Positions 6,993-14,911 of a DNA stretch of 32,602 bases are shown piece after piece. The DNA lies in the NCBI GenBank assembly GCA_019115045.1, contig DXEI01000046.1:1-32602 (forward strand), in the 5' to 3' direction. Numbering within the stretch: position 1 is the first letter of the stretch; each line of letters starts with the position of its first letter. Under the pieces are notes generated by a model. The model saw nothing but the letters and a program-made list of their open reading frames with translations, had not been told where the DNA came from and ran no database searches. A program made the position numbers and the translations under genes. The stretch is from Candidatus Gemmiger excrementipullorum (GTDB lineage Bacteria > Bacillota > Clostridia > Oscillospirales > Ruminococcaceae).

Positions 6993-8816
6993 TTGAATTC
7001 TACCCAGACGGAGCAAAAAACAAAGAAACAAAGCGCGCCCCAAACGCCGAAACGCCGCGAAAACAGCCGCCGTAAAGAGCAGCGCACGCGGCATGGCAAC
7101 ACGTTGACGGCGCTGTACCATAAGATCCCGTACCACTATGTGCTGGGCGATTTTTTGTACATGGTCGGCTTTTGGGTCGAGTATACCCTGGTGCGCACCT
7201 GGCGCCGCCTGCGCGAGGCCTTGCAAAGCATCGGCGCGGCGCTGGGCAACCTGGTGCTGCTGGCGGTGCGTCCCCTGGTATTGGGCGTCTTGACCCTTCT
7301 TGAGGATATTGCCAGCCCGTTTGTGCACATGGTCTCCGGCCTGCGCCATATCCGCCAGCTGCCGCAGCAGCTCGATGTAGAGGATGCGAGCCAGATCCGC
7401 AAGGCCAAAGCGGCATATTTCCGCCGCGGCGTCAAAAAATATCTCCCCATCGTGTGGAACGCGATGACCTACTTTCTGCCGGCGCTGGCTGCAGCGGTCT
7501 TGATCGTTGTCGTGCGCAACGGCCTGGGGCTGCAGTTCGTGCTGAACGTGCAGGTCAATGGCGAGACGGTGGGCTATGTGGCCAACGAGCAGGTGTTTGA
7601 AAATGCGCGCGATGATGTGCAGTCGCGCATCTACACGGCGCGCGCCATGCTGCAGGAAAGCGGCACCGACGTCCCCGACACCCAGTGGAACGTTTCACCC
7701 ACCTTTACGCTGGCGATCTCCGGCCAGACCATGACGGAAAGCGAGATCGCCAACGCGATCCTGCGCACGGCCAGCGACGAGATCGTGGACGCAACGGCTG
7801 TGTATATCGACGGGGAATTGCGCTTCGTCACCACCGAGGGCGACCACCTGCGCACCTACCTGGAAAGCGTCAAGGAACCGTTCGAGGACGCGCTGGACCC
7901 CTCGGTCTATACGGCGTTTGCACATGAGATCCGCCTGGTGGACGGCGTTTATCTCAGCGAGTCGGTCAGCTCGTACAGCGACATCATCAGCGAGCTGAAC
8001 GCCGGCGCCGGGGTACATACCTACACCGCGGTCGAAGGGGATACCGTCCAGAGCATTGTGGACACCACCGGCGTAACGTTCGACTCTCTGGCGCAGATGA
8101 ACCCCGAGCTGTTGACGCTGGACCAGGAAGTGCCGGCCGGCACCGAACTGTTTACCGGCGCGGCGTCGGCGGAACTTTTGAAGGTGGAAGTCGTGCGGCG
8201 CGAGACCGAGACCGTGGCGATTCCGTTCGAGACGCAGAACTCCGAGTCGGACGAGTATGACTTTGGCGAGGTCGTTGTGCTGCAGGAAGGCCAGGACGGC
8301 GTCGAGGATGTGACCTATGAGATCACGATGATCGACGGCACCGTGACCGACCGCCAGGCGGTCGCCTACAATGTGATCCAGCAGCCGGTACCGGAGATCA
8401 CGGTCACCGGCACCCGCCTCAAGAGCGGCATGGTGGCGCAGGTCGGTTCCGGCAGCTTTATCTGGCCGGTGCCGCAGTACAAATATGTCAGCCGCTGGAT
8501 GGGCAGCGGCCACCGCGGTGCGGACATCTGCGCGCCGTACGGCGTGCCGGTCCTGGCGTCGGACTCCGGCAAGGTCGTGGCGGCCGGTTGGCATTATTCC
8601 TACGGCAACTATGTCGAGATCGACCACGGCAACGGCTATACGACGCTGTACGGGCACATGTCGGCGCTTTCGGTCACCCAGGGCCAGGGCGTCACGCAGG
8701 GGCAGAAGATCGGCGAAATCGGTTCTACCGGCAACTCTACCGGCAACCACTGCCATTTCGAGATGACCTACAACGGCCGCCTGTTCAGCGCGCAGAGCCT
8801 GTTCCCCGGCATGTAA
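6993..8816 (+). CDS. Membrane-anchored M23 endopeptidase with LysM and G5 domains
   Basis: A 607-residue cell-wall hydrolase. Order: a basic cytoplasmic N-terminus (1-30), an amphipathic/hydrophobic stretch (about 55-105), a clear transmembrane segment (155-175), an extracellular region, a LysM domain (343-387, YTAVEGDTVQSIVDTTG), a G5 domain (396-472) and a C-terminal M23 peptidase (488-607). The zinc ligands are present: His507 and Asp511 in GHRGAD, and His588 in HCHFE, with His586 as catalytic partner. It should cleave peptide cross-links in peptidoglycan. The start is TTG 6993, with AAAGGAG 9 bp upstream; an earlier TTG at 6939 has no ribosome site. The long cytoplasmic/membrane N-terminal region is unusual for this architecture. 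Confidence 0.9.
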   Translation: MNSTQTEQKTKKQSAPQTPKRRENSRRKEQRTRHGNTLTALYHKIPYHYVLGDFLYMVGFWVEYTLVRTWRRLREALQSIGAALGNLVLLAVRPLVLGVLTLLEDIASPFVHMVSGLRHIRQLPQQLDVEDASQIRKAKAAYFRRGVKKYLPIVWNAMTYFLPALAAAVLIVVVRNGLGLQFVLNVQVNGETVGYVANEQVFENARDDVQSRIYTARAMLQESGTDVPDTQWNVSPTFTLAISGQTMTESEIANAILRTASDEIVDATAVYIDGELRFVTTEGDHLRTYLESVKEPFEDALDPSVYTAFAHEIRLVDGVYLSESVSSYSDIISELNAGAGVHTYTAVEGDTVQSIVDTTGVTFDSLAQMNPELLTLDQEVPAGTELFTGAASAELLKVEVVRRETETVAIPFETQNSESDEYDFGEVVVLQEGQDGVEDVTYEITMIDGTVTDRQAVAYNVIQQPVPEITVTGTRLKSGMVAQVGSGSFIWPVPQYKYVSRWMGSGHRGADICAPYGVPVLASDSGKVVAAGWHYSYGNYVEIDHGNGYTTLYGHMSALSVTQGQGVTQGQKIGEIGSTGNSTGNHCHFEMTYNGRLFSAQSLFPGM

Positions 8817-8897
8817 GCGCGTTTGATAAAATCACAGCGGCAAACGGTAAGGCTCTGGTATATTTTCACAAAGATTCCACAATCTGTGCCGAGATAC

Positions 8898-8926
8898 TTT
8901 TCAAACACGGATATATAGTGTATAAT
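8898..8926 (+). promoter_or_regulatory. Promoter of murA
   Basis: Perfect TATAAT (8921-8926) with TTTTCA (8898-8903) as -35 across a 17-bp spacer. The rest of the 177-bp gap (8817-8993) holds nothing else I recognise. Confidence 0.75.
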
Positions 8927-8993
8927 AAGGCAAAGTGCGTAAAAGCGTGCCAAAAGGCTTTGCGGCCCGGCACCGCACAAAGGAGAGCTGTCT

Positions 8994-10277
8994 TTGGAAA
9001 AATTTGTGATCCGCGGGGGCAACCCGCTGCAGGGCGATGTGAATATCGGCGGCGCGAAAAACGCAGCCGTGGCCATTCTGCCTGCCACGATTTTGGCCGC
9101 GGATAAATGCCTGATCGAAAACCTGCCCTGCATCAGTGATGTGATGGCCTCCCTCCAGATCCTCAGCGAGCTGGGGGCCAGCATCCGCATGGTCAGCCGC
9201 AGTACATACGAGATCGATACCACCCACATCGTCAGCACCGAGGTCTCCAACGAACTTTCCCGCCAGATGCGCGCAAGCTATTATTTCCTGGGCGCGCTGC
9301 TGGGGCGGTTCGGCGCCGGCCAGGTGGCGATGCCGGGCGGCTGCAACCTGGGCCCGCGCCCCATCGACCAGCACCTCAAGGCGTTTGCCGCGCTGGGGGC
9401 AGAGGATTCGGTCGAGTACGGCCAGATCCATGTCAAGGCGGGTGCGCTGAACGGTTCGCATGTGTTCTTTGATACCGTCTCGGTCGGCGCGACGATGAAC
9501 GCCATGCTGGCGGCGGTGCTGGCCAAAGGCACTACGGTGCTCGAAAATGTGGCCCGTGAGCCGCATATCGTCGATTTGGCCAACTTCCTGAATATGATGG
9601 GCGCGGATGTGCGCGGCGCCGGCACCGATGTGATCAAGATCCACGGCGTGCCCAAACTGCACGGCTGCGAGTATTCGGTCATCCCGGATCAGATCGAGGC
9701 CGGCAGCTATATGGTCGGCGCGGCCATCACCAAGGGCGATGTGACGCTGCACAACGTCATCCCCAAGCATATGGAGCCCATCACCGCCAAGCTGCGCGCC
9801 GCGGGCTGCGAGATCTGGGAGTATGACGACGCGCTGCGCATCCGCCGCACGGGCGAGCTGCGCGCGCTCAAGATCAAAACGATGCCGCATCCCGGCTTCC
9901 CCACCGATATGCAGCCGCTGATGACGACGCTGCTGTCGCTGGCAAAGGGGACGTCCATCATCACCGAGGGCATCTGGGAGAATCGCTTCCGCTACGTGGA
10001 CGAGCTCATCCACATGGGCGCCAACATCCGGGTCGACGGCCAGGTAGCAGTCATTGAAGGTGTAGAGGAACTGCACCCTGCACCGCTGCGCGCCACCGAC
10101 CTGCGTGCCGGGGCCGCGATGGTCATGGCCGCGCTGGCCGCCAACGGCGTGAGCGAGATCGATGAGACGATCCACATCGAGCGCGGGTACGAAAACATCG
10201 TCGAAAAGCTGCAGCAGCTGGGCGCGGATATCCGCCGTGTCGAGATCCCGGCGCACGCCGCCAGCCGCGCGATGTAA
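8994..10277 (+). CDS. murA: UDP-N-acetylglucosamine 1-carboxyvinyltransferase
   Basis: First committed step of peptidoglycan synthesis: transfers enolpyruvate from PEP to UDP-GlcNAc. The 427-residue protein begins with the family signature EKFVIRGGNPLQGDVNIGGA and carries the catalytic loop PGGCNLGPRP with Cys117. That is the residue fosfomycin alkylates, so the enzyme is expected to be of the sensitive type. It ends with the usual FDNKxE-like closing region (IERGYENIVEKLQQLGADIR). The start codon is TTG 8994, preceded by AAGGAGAG about 7 bp away. It is followed by a strong terminator, so it appears monocistronic. Confidence 0.97.
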   Translation: MEKFVIRGGNPLQGDVNIGGAKNAAVAILPATILAADKCLIENLPCISDVMASLQILSELGASIRMVSRSTYEIDTTHIVSTEVSNELSRQMRASYYFLGALLGRFGAGQVAMPGGCNLGPRPIDQHLKAFAALGAEDSVEYGQIHVKAGALNGSHVFFDTVSVGATMNAMLAAVLAKGTTVLENVAREPHIVDLANFLNMMGADVRGAGTDVIKIHGVPKLHGCEYSVIPDQIEAGSYMVGAAITKGDVTLHNVIPKHMEPITAKLRAAGCEIWEYDDALRIRRTGELRALKIKTMPHPGFPTDMQPLMTTLLSLAKGTSIITEGIWENRFRYVDELIHMGANIRVDGQVAVIEGVEELHPAPLRATDLRAGAAMVMAALAANGVSEIDETIHIERGYENIVEKLQQLGADIRRVEIPAHAASRAM

Positions 10278-10292
10278 ACACAAATAGGGCCA

Positions 10293-10321
10293 ATGGGCCG
10301 CCCGACGGCGGCCCATTTTTT
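10293..10321 (+). terminator. Terminator after murA
   Basis: A perfect 10-bp stem (10293-10302 with 10307-10316), loop CGAC, and a run of T to 10321. Confidence 0.93.
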
Positions 10322-10360
10322 GCGGATTTTTTACCAAAACAAAGGAAAAGACAAACAGTC

Positions 10361-11149
10361 ATGGCTTTTTTTACGACACTGTATTCCGGTTCCTCCGGCA
10401 ACTGCGGGCTGGTACTTTGCGGCCGCAGCTACCTGCTGATCGATATGGGCAAGAGCTGCCGTACGACCCTGACGGCGCTGCGCAAACTGGGGCTGGCGCT
10501 CAGCGACTGCGCCGGCATCCTGGTCACCCATGAACATTCGGACCATGTGGCGGGCCTGGATACCTTTTTGAAAAAATACCCGATGCCGGTCTACGCCTGC
10601 GCCGACACCCTCGATGTGCTGGAGTCCCGCGGCACGCTGCCGCCTGCGGTGGAGGGGATCGCCGCCGACGGCCAGACGCTGGATGTGGGGCCGTTCCGCG
10701 TGACGGCGTTCCCCACCAGCCACGACGTGCCCTGCTGCGGCTACCGCATCCTGACGCCGGACGGCCGCCGTATGGCCATTGCGACGGACTTGGGGGTGCT
10801 GACGCCGGTGGCGGCGGACCACATGGCCGGCTGTGATCTTGTCGCGCTGGAGGCCAACTACGATGCATTCAGCCTGCATGGCGGGCCCTACCCGTATTAC
10901 CTCAAAAAGCGCATTGCCAGCGACCGCGGCCACCTGGACAACAAAGCCTGCGCGGCTGCGATCCTGGACCTGATCCAGGAAGGGTGCAAAAAGTTTGCCC
11001 TGTGCCATCTGAGCCAGACCAACAACTCGCCGGAACTGGCGCTGACGACTGTGTACAACGTGCTGCTGGCGGCCGGTATCCAGCCCGGGCGCGATGTCAT
11101 CATCCAGGCGCAGGCGCGCAACGATGTCAGCCCTTACCTGGAATTTTGA
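10361..11149 (+). CDS. walJ: MBL-fold metallohydrolase, WalJ/YycJ type
   Basis: A 262-residue metallo-beta-lactamase-fold protein. It starts with the WalJ signature TLYSGSSGNCGLVL, has the metal site HEHSDH (57-62), and continues with SHDVPCCGYRI and a distal DRGHLDN motif. WalJ proteins are 5'-3' exonuclease-like enzymes linked in Bacillus to the WalKR cell-wall regulon. Here no walKR is adjacent; rlmH follows 12 bp downstream, and walJ and rlmH are also near neighbours at the end of the Bacillus walKR locus. This conserved proximity supports the assignment. Confidence 0.88.
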   Translation: MAFFTTLYSGSSGNCGLVLCGRSYLLIDMGKSCRTTLTALRKLGLALSDCAGILVTHEHSDHVAGLDTFLKKYPMPVYACADTLDVLESRGTLPPAVEGIAADGQTLDVGPFRVTAFPTSHDVPCCGYRILTPDGRRMAIATDLGVLTPVAADHMAGCDLVALEANYDAFSLHGGPYPYYLKKRIASDRGHLDNKACAAAILDLIQEGCKKFALCHLSQTNNSPELALTTVYNVLLAAGIQPGRDVIIQAQARNDVSPYLEF

Positions 11150-11161
11150 GGGAGGACGCGG

Positions 11162-11647
11162 ATGCAGAACATAGACCTGATCTGCGTGGGCAAGCTCAAC
11201 GCATCCTATTATGCCGCCGGCGTGGCTGAATACCAAAAACGTCTGGCCGGCTTTTGCAATTTCCGCATTTTGGAACTGCCCGAAGCTGCGATCGCCGACA
11301 AAAACGCCAGCGACAAACAGATCGAAAAAGCGCTGCAAAAAGAGGGCGAGGCCATCCTGCGCGCCGTGCGCAAGGGGGCGTTCCTGGTGGCGCTGTGCGT
11401 CGAGGGCAGGCAGATCTCCAGCGAGGAGCTGGCCAGCCTGCTGGCGCAGCGCGCCGGCAGCGGGGCAGGGGACGTCGCGTTCGTCATCGGTTCCTCCCAC
11501 GGGCTGGACGAGCGCGTCAAGCGCGCCGCACAGGCGCGCATCAGCTTGGGGCGCATCACCTTGCCGCACCAGCTGGCCCGCCTGGTATTGACCGAACAGC
11601 TCTACCGTGCGTGCACGATCAACGCCGGCATGAAATATCATAAGTAA
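11162..11647 (+). CDS. rlmH: 23S rRNA (pseudouridine-1915-N3)-methyltransferase RlmH
   Basis: A SPOUT-family methyltransferase that methylates pseudouridine 1915 in helix 69 of 23S rRNA. The 161-residue size fits the family (about 155-160). Visible signatures: start NIDLICVGKLN, the SAM-binding knot FVIGSSHGLDE, and the C-terminal block LGRITLPHQLARLVLTEQLY ending in GMKYHK. ATG 11162 has GGGAGG about 7-8 bp upstream. It lies in a two-gene unit with walJ and ends at a bidirectional terminator. Confidence 0.95.
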   Translation: MQNIDLICVGKLNASYYAAGVAEYQKRLAGFCNFRILELPEAAIADKNASDKQIEKALQKEGEAILRAVRKGAFLVALCVEGRQISSEELASLLAQRAGSGAGDVAFVIGSSHGLDERVKRAAQARISLGRITLPHQLARLVLTEQLYRACTINAGMKYHK

Positions 11648-11682
11648 AGCGCCGCCGGCTGCGTCTGCTGCCGGTATAAACA

Positions 11683-11714
11683 AAAGGACCCGCACATCGC
11701 TGTGCGGGTCCTTT
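11683..11714. terminator. Bidirectional terminator between rlmH and the hydrogenase gene
   Basis: A perfect 14-bp inverted repeat (11683-11696 with 11701-11714) around TCGC. A-rich and T-rich flanks serve both strands; it lies between convergent genes. Confidence 0.93.
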
Positions 11715-11733
11715 CTCATTGCGTTTTACGGCA

Positions 11734-13257
11734 TCAATATTTCAGCAGGCTGATGGAATCCTGGTACGGGGTCTCGGTAGAATTCTTCATCTTGGCCTCC
11801 GCTTTGTACTTGGTCAGCATGGCGGCGCTCTTGGCGGGGTCGGCCAGCGTGCCGGCACCGGCGATGCAGCCGCCCGGGCAGGCCATGCCTTCCAGCAGGT
11901 AGCCGTTGTACTTGCCGGCCTTGGCCATCGTCATCATCTTGCGGCAGTCGGCCAGGCCCTGCGCGCTCATGACCTTGACCTCGCGGTCGGGGTCGATCTT
12001 CTTGATGGCGTTGACGACGGCCTGCGCCACGCCGCCGGAGACCGCGAAGCCGCGGGCATCGGCGCTGGCGCCGTTGAACTCGTCGCTGGGGTCGCTGGGC
12101 AGGGTGGCAAAGTCCACTTCCTTGGCTTCAAACAGGCCCATCAGTTCCTCAAACGTCAGCACAAAGTCCACTTCGCTGCGCACCGAGCGGCGGCTGGCTT
12201 CCAGCTTTTTGGCGGCGCAGGGGCCGACGAAGCAGATGCGGGCGTCGGGCTTTTTCTGTTTGATCAGGCGGGCCGTCAGCACCATGGGGGTCATCGTCAT
12301 GCTGATGCAGTCGGCATATTCGGGGAAGAGCTTCTTCGCCATCACGCTCCACGCCGGGCAGCAGGACGTGCCCATGAACGGGTGCTTGGCGGGGACTTCC
12401 TCCATAAAGTCGTGCGCTTCGTCGATGGTGCACAGGTCGGCGCCGATGGCGACTTCCTCCACGTCGGCAAAGCCCAGCATCCGCATGCCGGCTTTCAGCT
12501 TGGAGGGCGTCATGCCGGGGAACTGGTTGATGAACGCCGGCGCCACGATGGCGATGACCTCGTCGCCGCGCTTGATGGACTGGATGAGCTGGAAGATCTG
12601 GCCTTTGTCGACGATGGCGCCGAACGGGCAGTTGACCAGGCACATGCCGCAGGAAACACACTTGTCGTAGTCGATGTCGGCGCGGCCGTATTTGTCAGAG
12701 TGGATGGCGCCCATGCCGCAGGCGGCGGCGCAGGGGCGCTCGGTCTTGACGATGGCGCCGTAGGGGCAGGCGTTGACACAGCGGCCGCACTTGATGCACA
12801 GGCTCTGGTCGATATGGCTCTTGCCGTTGCGGAAGCTGATGGCCTTTTTGGGGCAGACCTCCTGGCAGGGGTGCGCCAGGCAGCCCTGGCACATCTCGGT
12901 GACCTTGACGATCTTTTCCTCGCAGCGGTTGCAGGCAAACTTGATGACGTTGATCAGCGGCGGCTCGTAGTATTTGTCGGCGATGACCGTATGCTCCAGC
13001 CCTTCGCTGGCGGGCACGCTCTCATCCAGCGGGCGCAGCGACAGGCCCATGGCCAGGCGGATACGCTCCGAGACGATGGCTCTCTCCAGGAAGATGCTGC
13101 TGCGCAGGGACTTCTCCTCACCGGGGATGATATGATAGGGCAGTTCGCGCATCAGGTACTCGTAATCGGACATTTCGTTCACTTCGTAAGCCATGCGGGC
13201 TACCTCGGTGAACACCTTACGCCGGATATCCGTAACGGGTGTGTAAATGCCTCTCAT
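11734..13257 (-). CDS. Monomeric [FeFe] hydrogenase-like protein (group B type)
   Basis: A 507-residue iron-sulfur protein. An N-terminal domain has Cys pairs (C109/C112, C123/C126/C131/C135). Then come [4Fe-4S] ferredoxin motifs (C154/C157/C160/C164 and C200/C203/C206/C210) and a complete H-cluster domain: L1 TSCCPAW (297-303), L2 GPCAAKK (C347), L3 EGMACPGGC (C460, C464). All four H-cluster ligands and the preceding proton-relay Cys are present, so catalysis (reversible H2 formation from reduced ferredoxin) is plausible. GPCxAKK in L2 rather than MPCxxKxxE points to group B, which is poorly characterised. The start ATG has AAGGAG upstream. It is a lone gene; maturases HydEFG are not in the window. 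Confidence 0.9.
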   Translation of the reverse strand: MRGIYTPVTDIRRKVFTEVARMAYEVNEMSDYEYLMRELPYHIIPGEEKSLRSSIFLERAIVSERIRLAMGLSLRPLDESVPASEGLEHTVIADKYYEPPLINVIKFACNRCEEKIVKVTEMCQGCLAHPCQEVCPKKAISFRNGKSHIDQSLCIKCGRCVNACPYGAIVKTERPCAAACGMGAIHSDKYGRADIDYDKCVSCGMCLVNCPFGAIVDKGQIFQLIQSIKRGDEVIAIVAPAFINQFPGMTPSKLKAGMRMLGFADVEEVAIGADLCTIDEAHDFMEEVPAKHPFMGTSCCPAWSVMAKKLFPEYADCISMTMTPMVLTARLIKQKKPDARICFVGPCAAKKLEASRRSVRSEVDFVLTFEELMGLFEAKEVDFATLPSDPSDEFNGASADARGFAVSGGVAQAVVNAIKKIDPDREVKVMSAQGLADCRKMMTMAKAGKYNGYLLEGMACPGGCIAGAGTLADPAKSAAMLTKYKAEAKMKNSTETPYQDSISLLKY

Positions 13258-13328
13258 TCTGATTGCTCCTTCTTCAGTTCCGTTGGTTCCAAACCATGTA
13301 GTGGGCGGCAGGGTCCGCTCCTGTTAAA

Positions 13329-13357
13329 ATTTTACCAAAAACGCCGCGGCTTGGCAA
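13329..13357 (-). promoter_or_regulatory. Sigma-A promoter of the hydrogenase gene
   Basis: On the minus strand: TTGCCA (13357-13352), 17-bp spacer, TAAAAT (13334-13329), giving a leader of roughly 65 bases before ATG 13257. Confidence 0.82.
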
Positions 13358-13369
13358 GGGGCAAACCGC

Positions 13370-13401
13370 AAAAAAGCGGGGAAAATCCTGCGATTTTCCC
13401 C
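13370..13401 (-). terminator. Terminator after mtaB
   Basis: A 10-bp stem GGGGAAAATC/GATTTTCCCC (13378-13387 with 13392-13401), followed on the minus strand by GC and six T (13375-13370). Confidence 0.9.
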
Positions 13402-13436
13402 ACTCGTGCGGCGTGTAAAAAACCGGGCGCTTTGCT

Positions 13437-14738
13437 TTACGGCGCCAGGGCGGCGCGGCAGCGCTTGCCGTCCCAGGCGCCCAGCGTTACCTTTACGATG
13501 TCGCCGCTCTGGCAGCCGGGCGCGCTTACCAGCACCGGCAGGTACTGCGGCGTGTAGCCGCTGAACAGCGTGGCCGAAAGCGGCGTTTCCAGCAGCACCG
13601 TGGCCGTGCGCCCCTGCATGCGGGCGGCTTCCTCGGCGCGCACAGCCTCCACGGCGGCAGTCATGCGGCGGCTGCGGGCCTCTTTTTCGTGCTCCGGCAC
13701 CTGCTCCGGGAAGTCATACGCCGGCGTGCCGGCCCGGCGCGAGTAGGGGAACACATGCACTTTCAAAAAGTGCTGCGCCGTCACAAAGGCCATGCTTTGG
13801 GCAAAATCCTCCTCGGTCTCGCTGGGGAAGCCGACGATGACGTCGGTGGTGAAACTGACGTTTTCCGGCCCAAACGCTTCGCGCAGGCGGGCGGCGATGG
13901 CGGCGTACTGCGCGGTGGTGTAGGGGCGGCGCATGGCGCGCAGCGTTTTGTCGCAGCCGCTCTGCAAACTCAGGTGGAACTGCGGGCAGAGTTTTTCCAC
14001 CCGGGCCAGGCGGCGGATGTCGTCCTCGTGCAGCATGTCGGGGTCCAGGCTGCCCAGGCGCAGGCGCTCTACCCCCGGTACGGCGGCGGCTTTCTCGACC
14101 AGTTCCACCAGGCTGGTGCCGGTGTCGGCGCCGTAGCTGGGCAGGCTGATGGCCGTCAGCACGATCTCTTTGTACCCGGCCGCCGTCAGGCGGTGCAGTT
14201 CCTGTAAAATGCTCTGCTCGCTGCGGCTGCGCACCGGCCCGCGCGCACGGGGGATGACGCAGTACGCACACTGGCGGTTGCAGCCGTCCTCCACCTTGAC
14301 AAAGGCGCGGGTGTGCTCGGCAAATTTATCCATCGGCAGTTCTTCAAACCGCTCGCCTTTTTCGTGCGGGCGGATGTCCACGACGCGCTCGGCCTCGCCG
14401 TCCAGTATGCGCTGCACGTCGCGCAGAATGGCGCGGCGGTTGCCGGACCCGGTCACGACGTCGGCCTCCGCGATGGCGGCGGCTTCCTGCGGGAAAGCCT
14501 GCGGGTAGCAGCCGGTCAGCACCGTGACCGCACCGGGGTTTTCCCGCTTGGCGCGGCGCAGCCATTTGCGGCTTTTCTGGTCGCCGAAGTTGGTCACGGT
14601 GCAGCTGTTGACGACGTAGACGTCGGCGGCTTCCCCGCCGGGAACGACGGTATAGCCGTTTTCCTCAAACAGCTGCGCCAGGGCGCCGGTCTCGGTCTGG
14701 TTGACCTTGCAGCCCAAAGTATAAAATGTTACCCGCAT
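13437..14738 (-). CDS. mtaB: tRNA (t6A37) methylthiotransferase MtaB
   Basis: A radical SAM enzyme that converts t6A37 to ms2t6A37 in ANN-decoding tRNAs. The 433-residue protein has the MTTase N-terminal cluster domain (MRVTFYTLGCKVNQTE with Cys10, NSCTVTN with Cys46, TGCYPQ with Cys77). The radical SAM motif is CNRQCAYC (C153, C157, C160), and a TRAM-like C-terminal domain follows. KVNQ rather than RMN, and the length, favour MtaB over MiaB or RimO. The start is set at ATG 14738, with AAAAGGAA upstream; the frame stays open to 14867, but those residues do not resemble the family. Confidence 0.94.
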   Translation of the reverse strand: MRVTFYTLGCKVNQTETGALAQLFEENGYTVVPGGEAADVYVVNSCTVTNFGDQKSRKWLRRAKRENPGAVTVLTGCYPQAFPQEAAAIAEADVVTGSGNRRAILRDVQRILDGEAERVVDIRPHEKGERFEELPMDKFAEHTRAFVKVEDGCNRQCAYCVIPRARGPVRSRSEQSILQELHRLTAAGYKEIVLTAISLPSYGADTGTSLVELVEKAAAVPGVERLRLGSLDPDMLHEDDIRRLARVEKLCPQFHLSLQSGCDKTLRAMRRPYTTAQYAAIAARLREAFGPENVSFTTDVIVGFPSETEEDFAQSMAFVTAQHFLKVHVFPYSRRAGTPAYDFPEQVPEHEKEARSRRMTAAVEAVRAEEAARMQGRTATVLLETPLSATLFSGYTPQYLPVLVSAPGCQSGDIVKVTLGAWDGKRCRAALAP

Positions 14739-14814
14739 GGTTTTGGTTCCTTTTCTGAAGGGCGCATCGGAACTTTTGGCGGATCCGGTACACCCTGGTT
14801 TGTTGACGCCTTTT

Positions 14815-14843
14815 ATTATAATAGATACCGCCCTTGCGCGCAA
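14815..14843 (-). promoter_or_regulatory. Promoter of mtaB
   Basis: On the minus strand: TTGCGC (14843-14838), 17-bp spacer, TATAAT (14820-14815). The same bases also read TATAAT on the plus strand (14817-14822), which might serve the divergent carboxypeptidase gene, but its -35 (CCTGGT) is poor. Confidence 0.75.
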
Positions 14844-14911
14844 TACTAAAACCGGGGCGCGCAGCATAGGCTTTACAGAAAAACGGCCATAGCCGCGGGG
14901 GTGTTGCTGTG

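Noticed and set aside
11719-13557. A 612-codon plus-strand frame over the hydrogenase gene
   Set aside because: It runs through a terminator and opposite clear H-cluster motifs; its composition is typical of a shadow frame.
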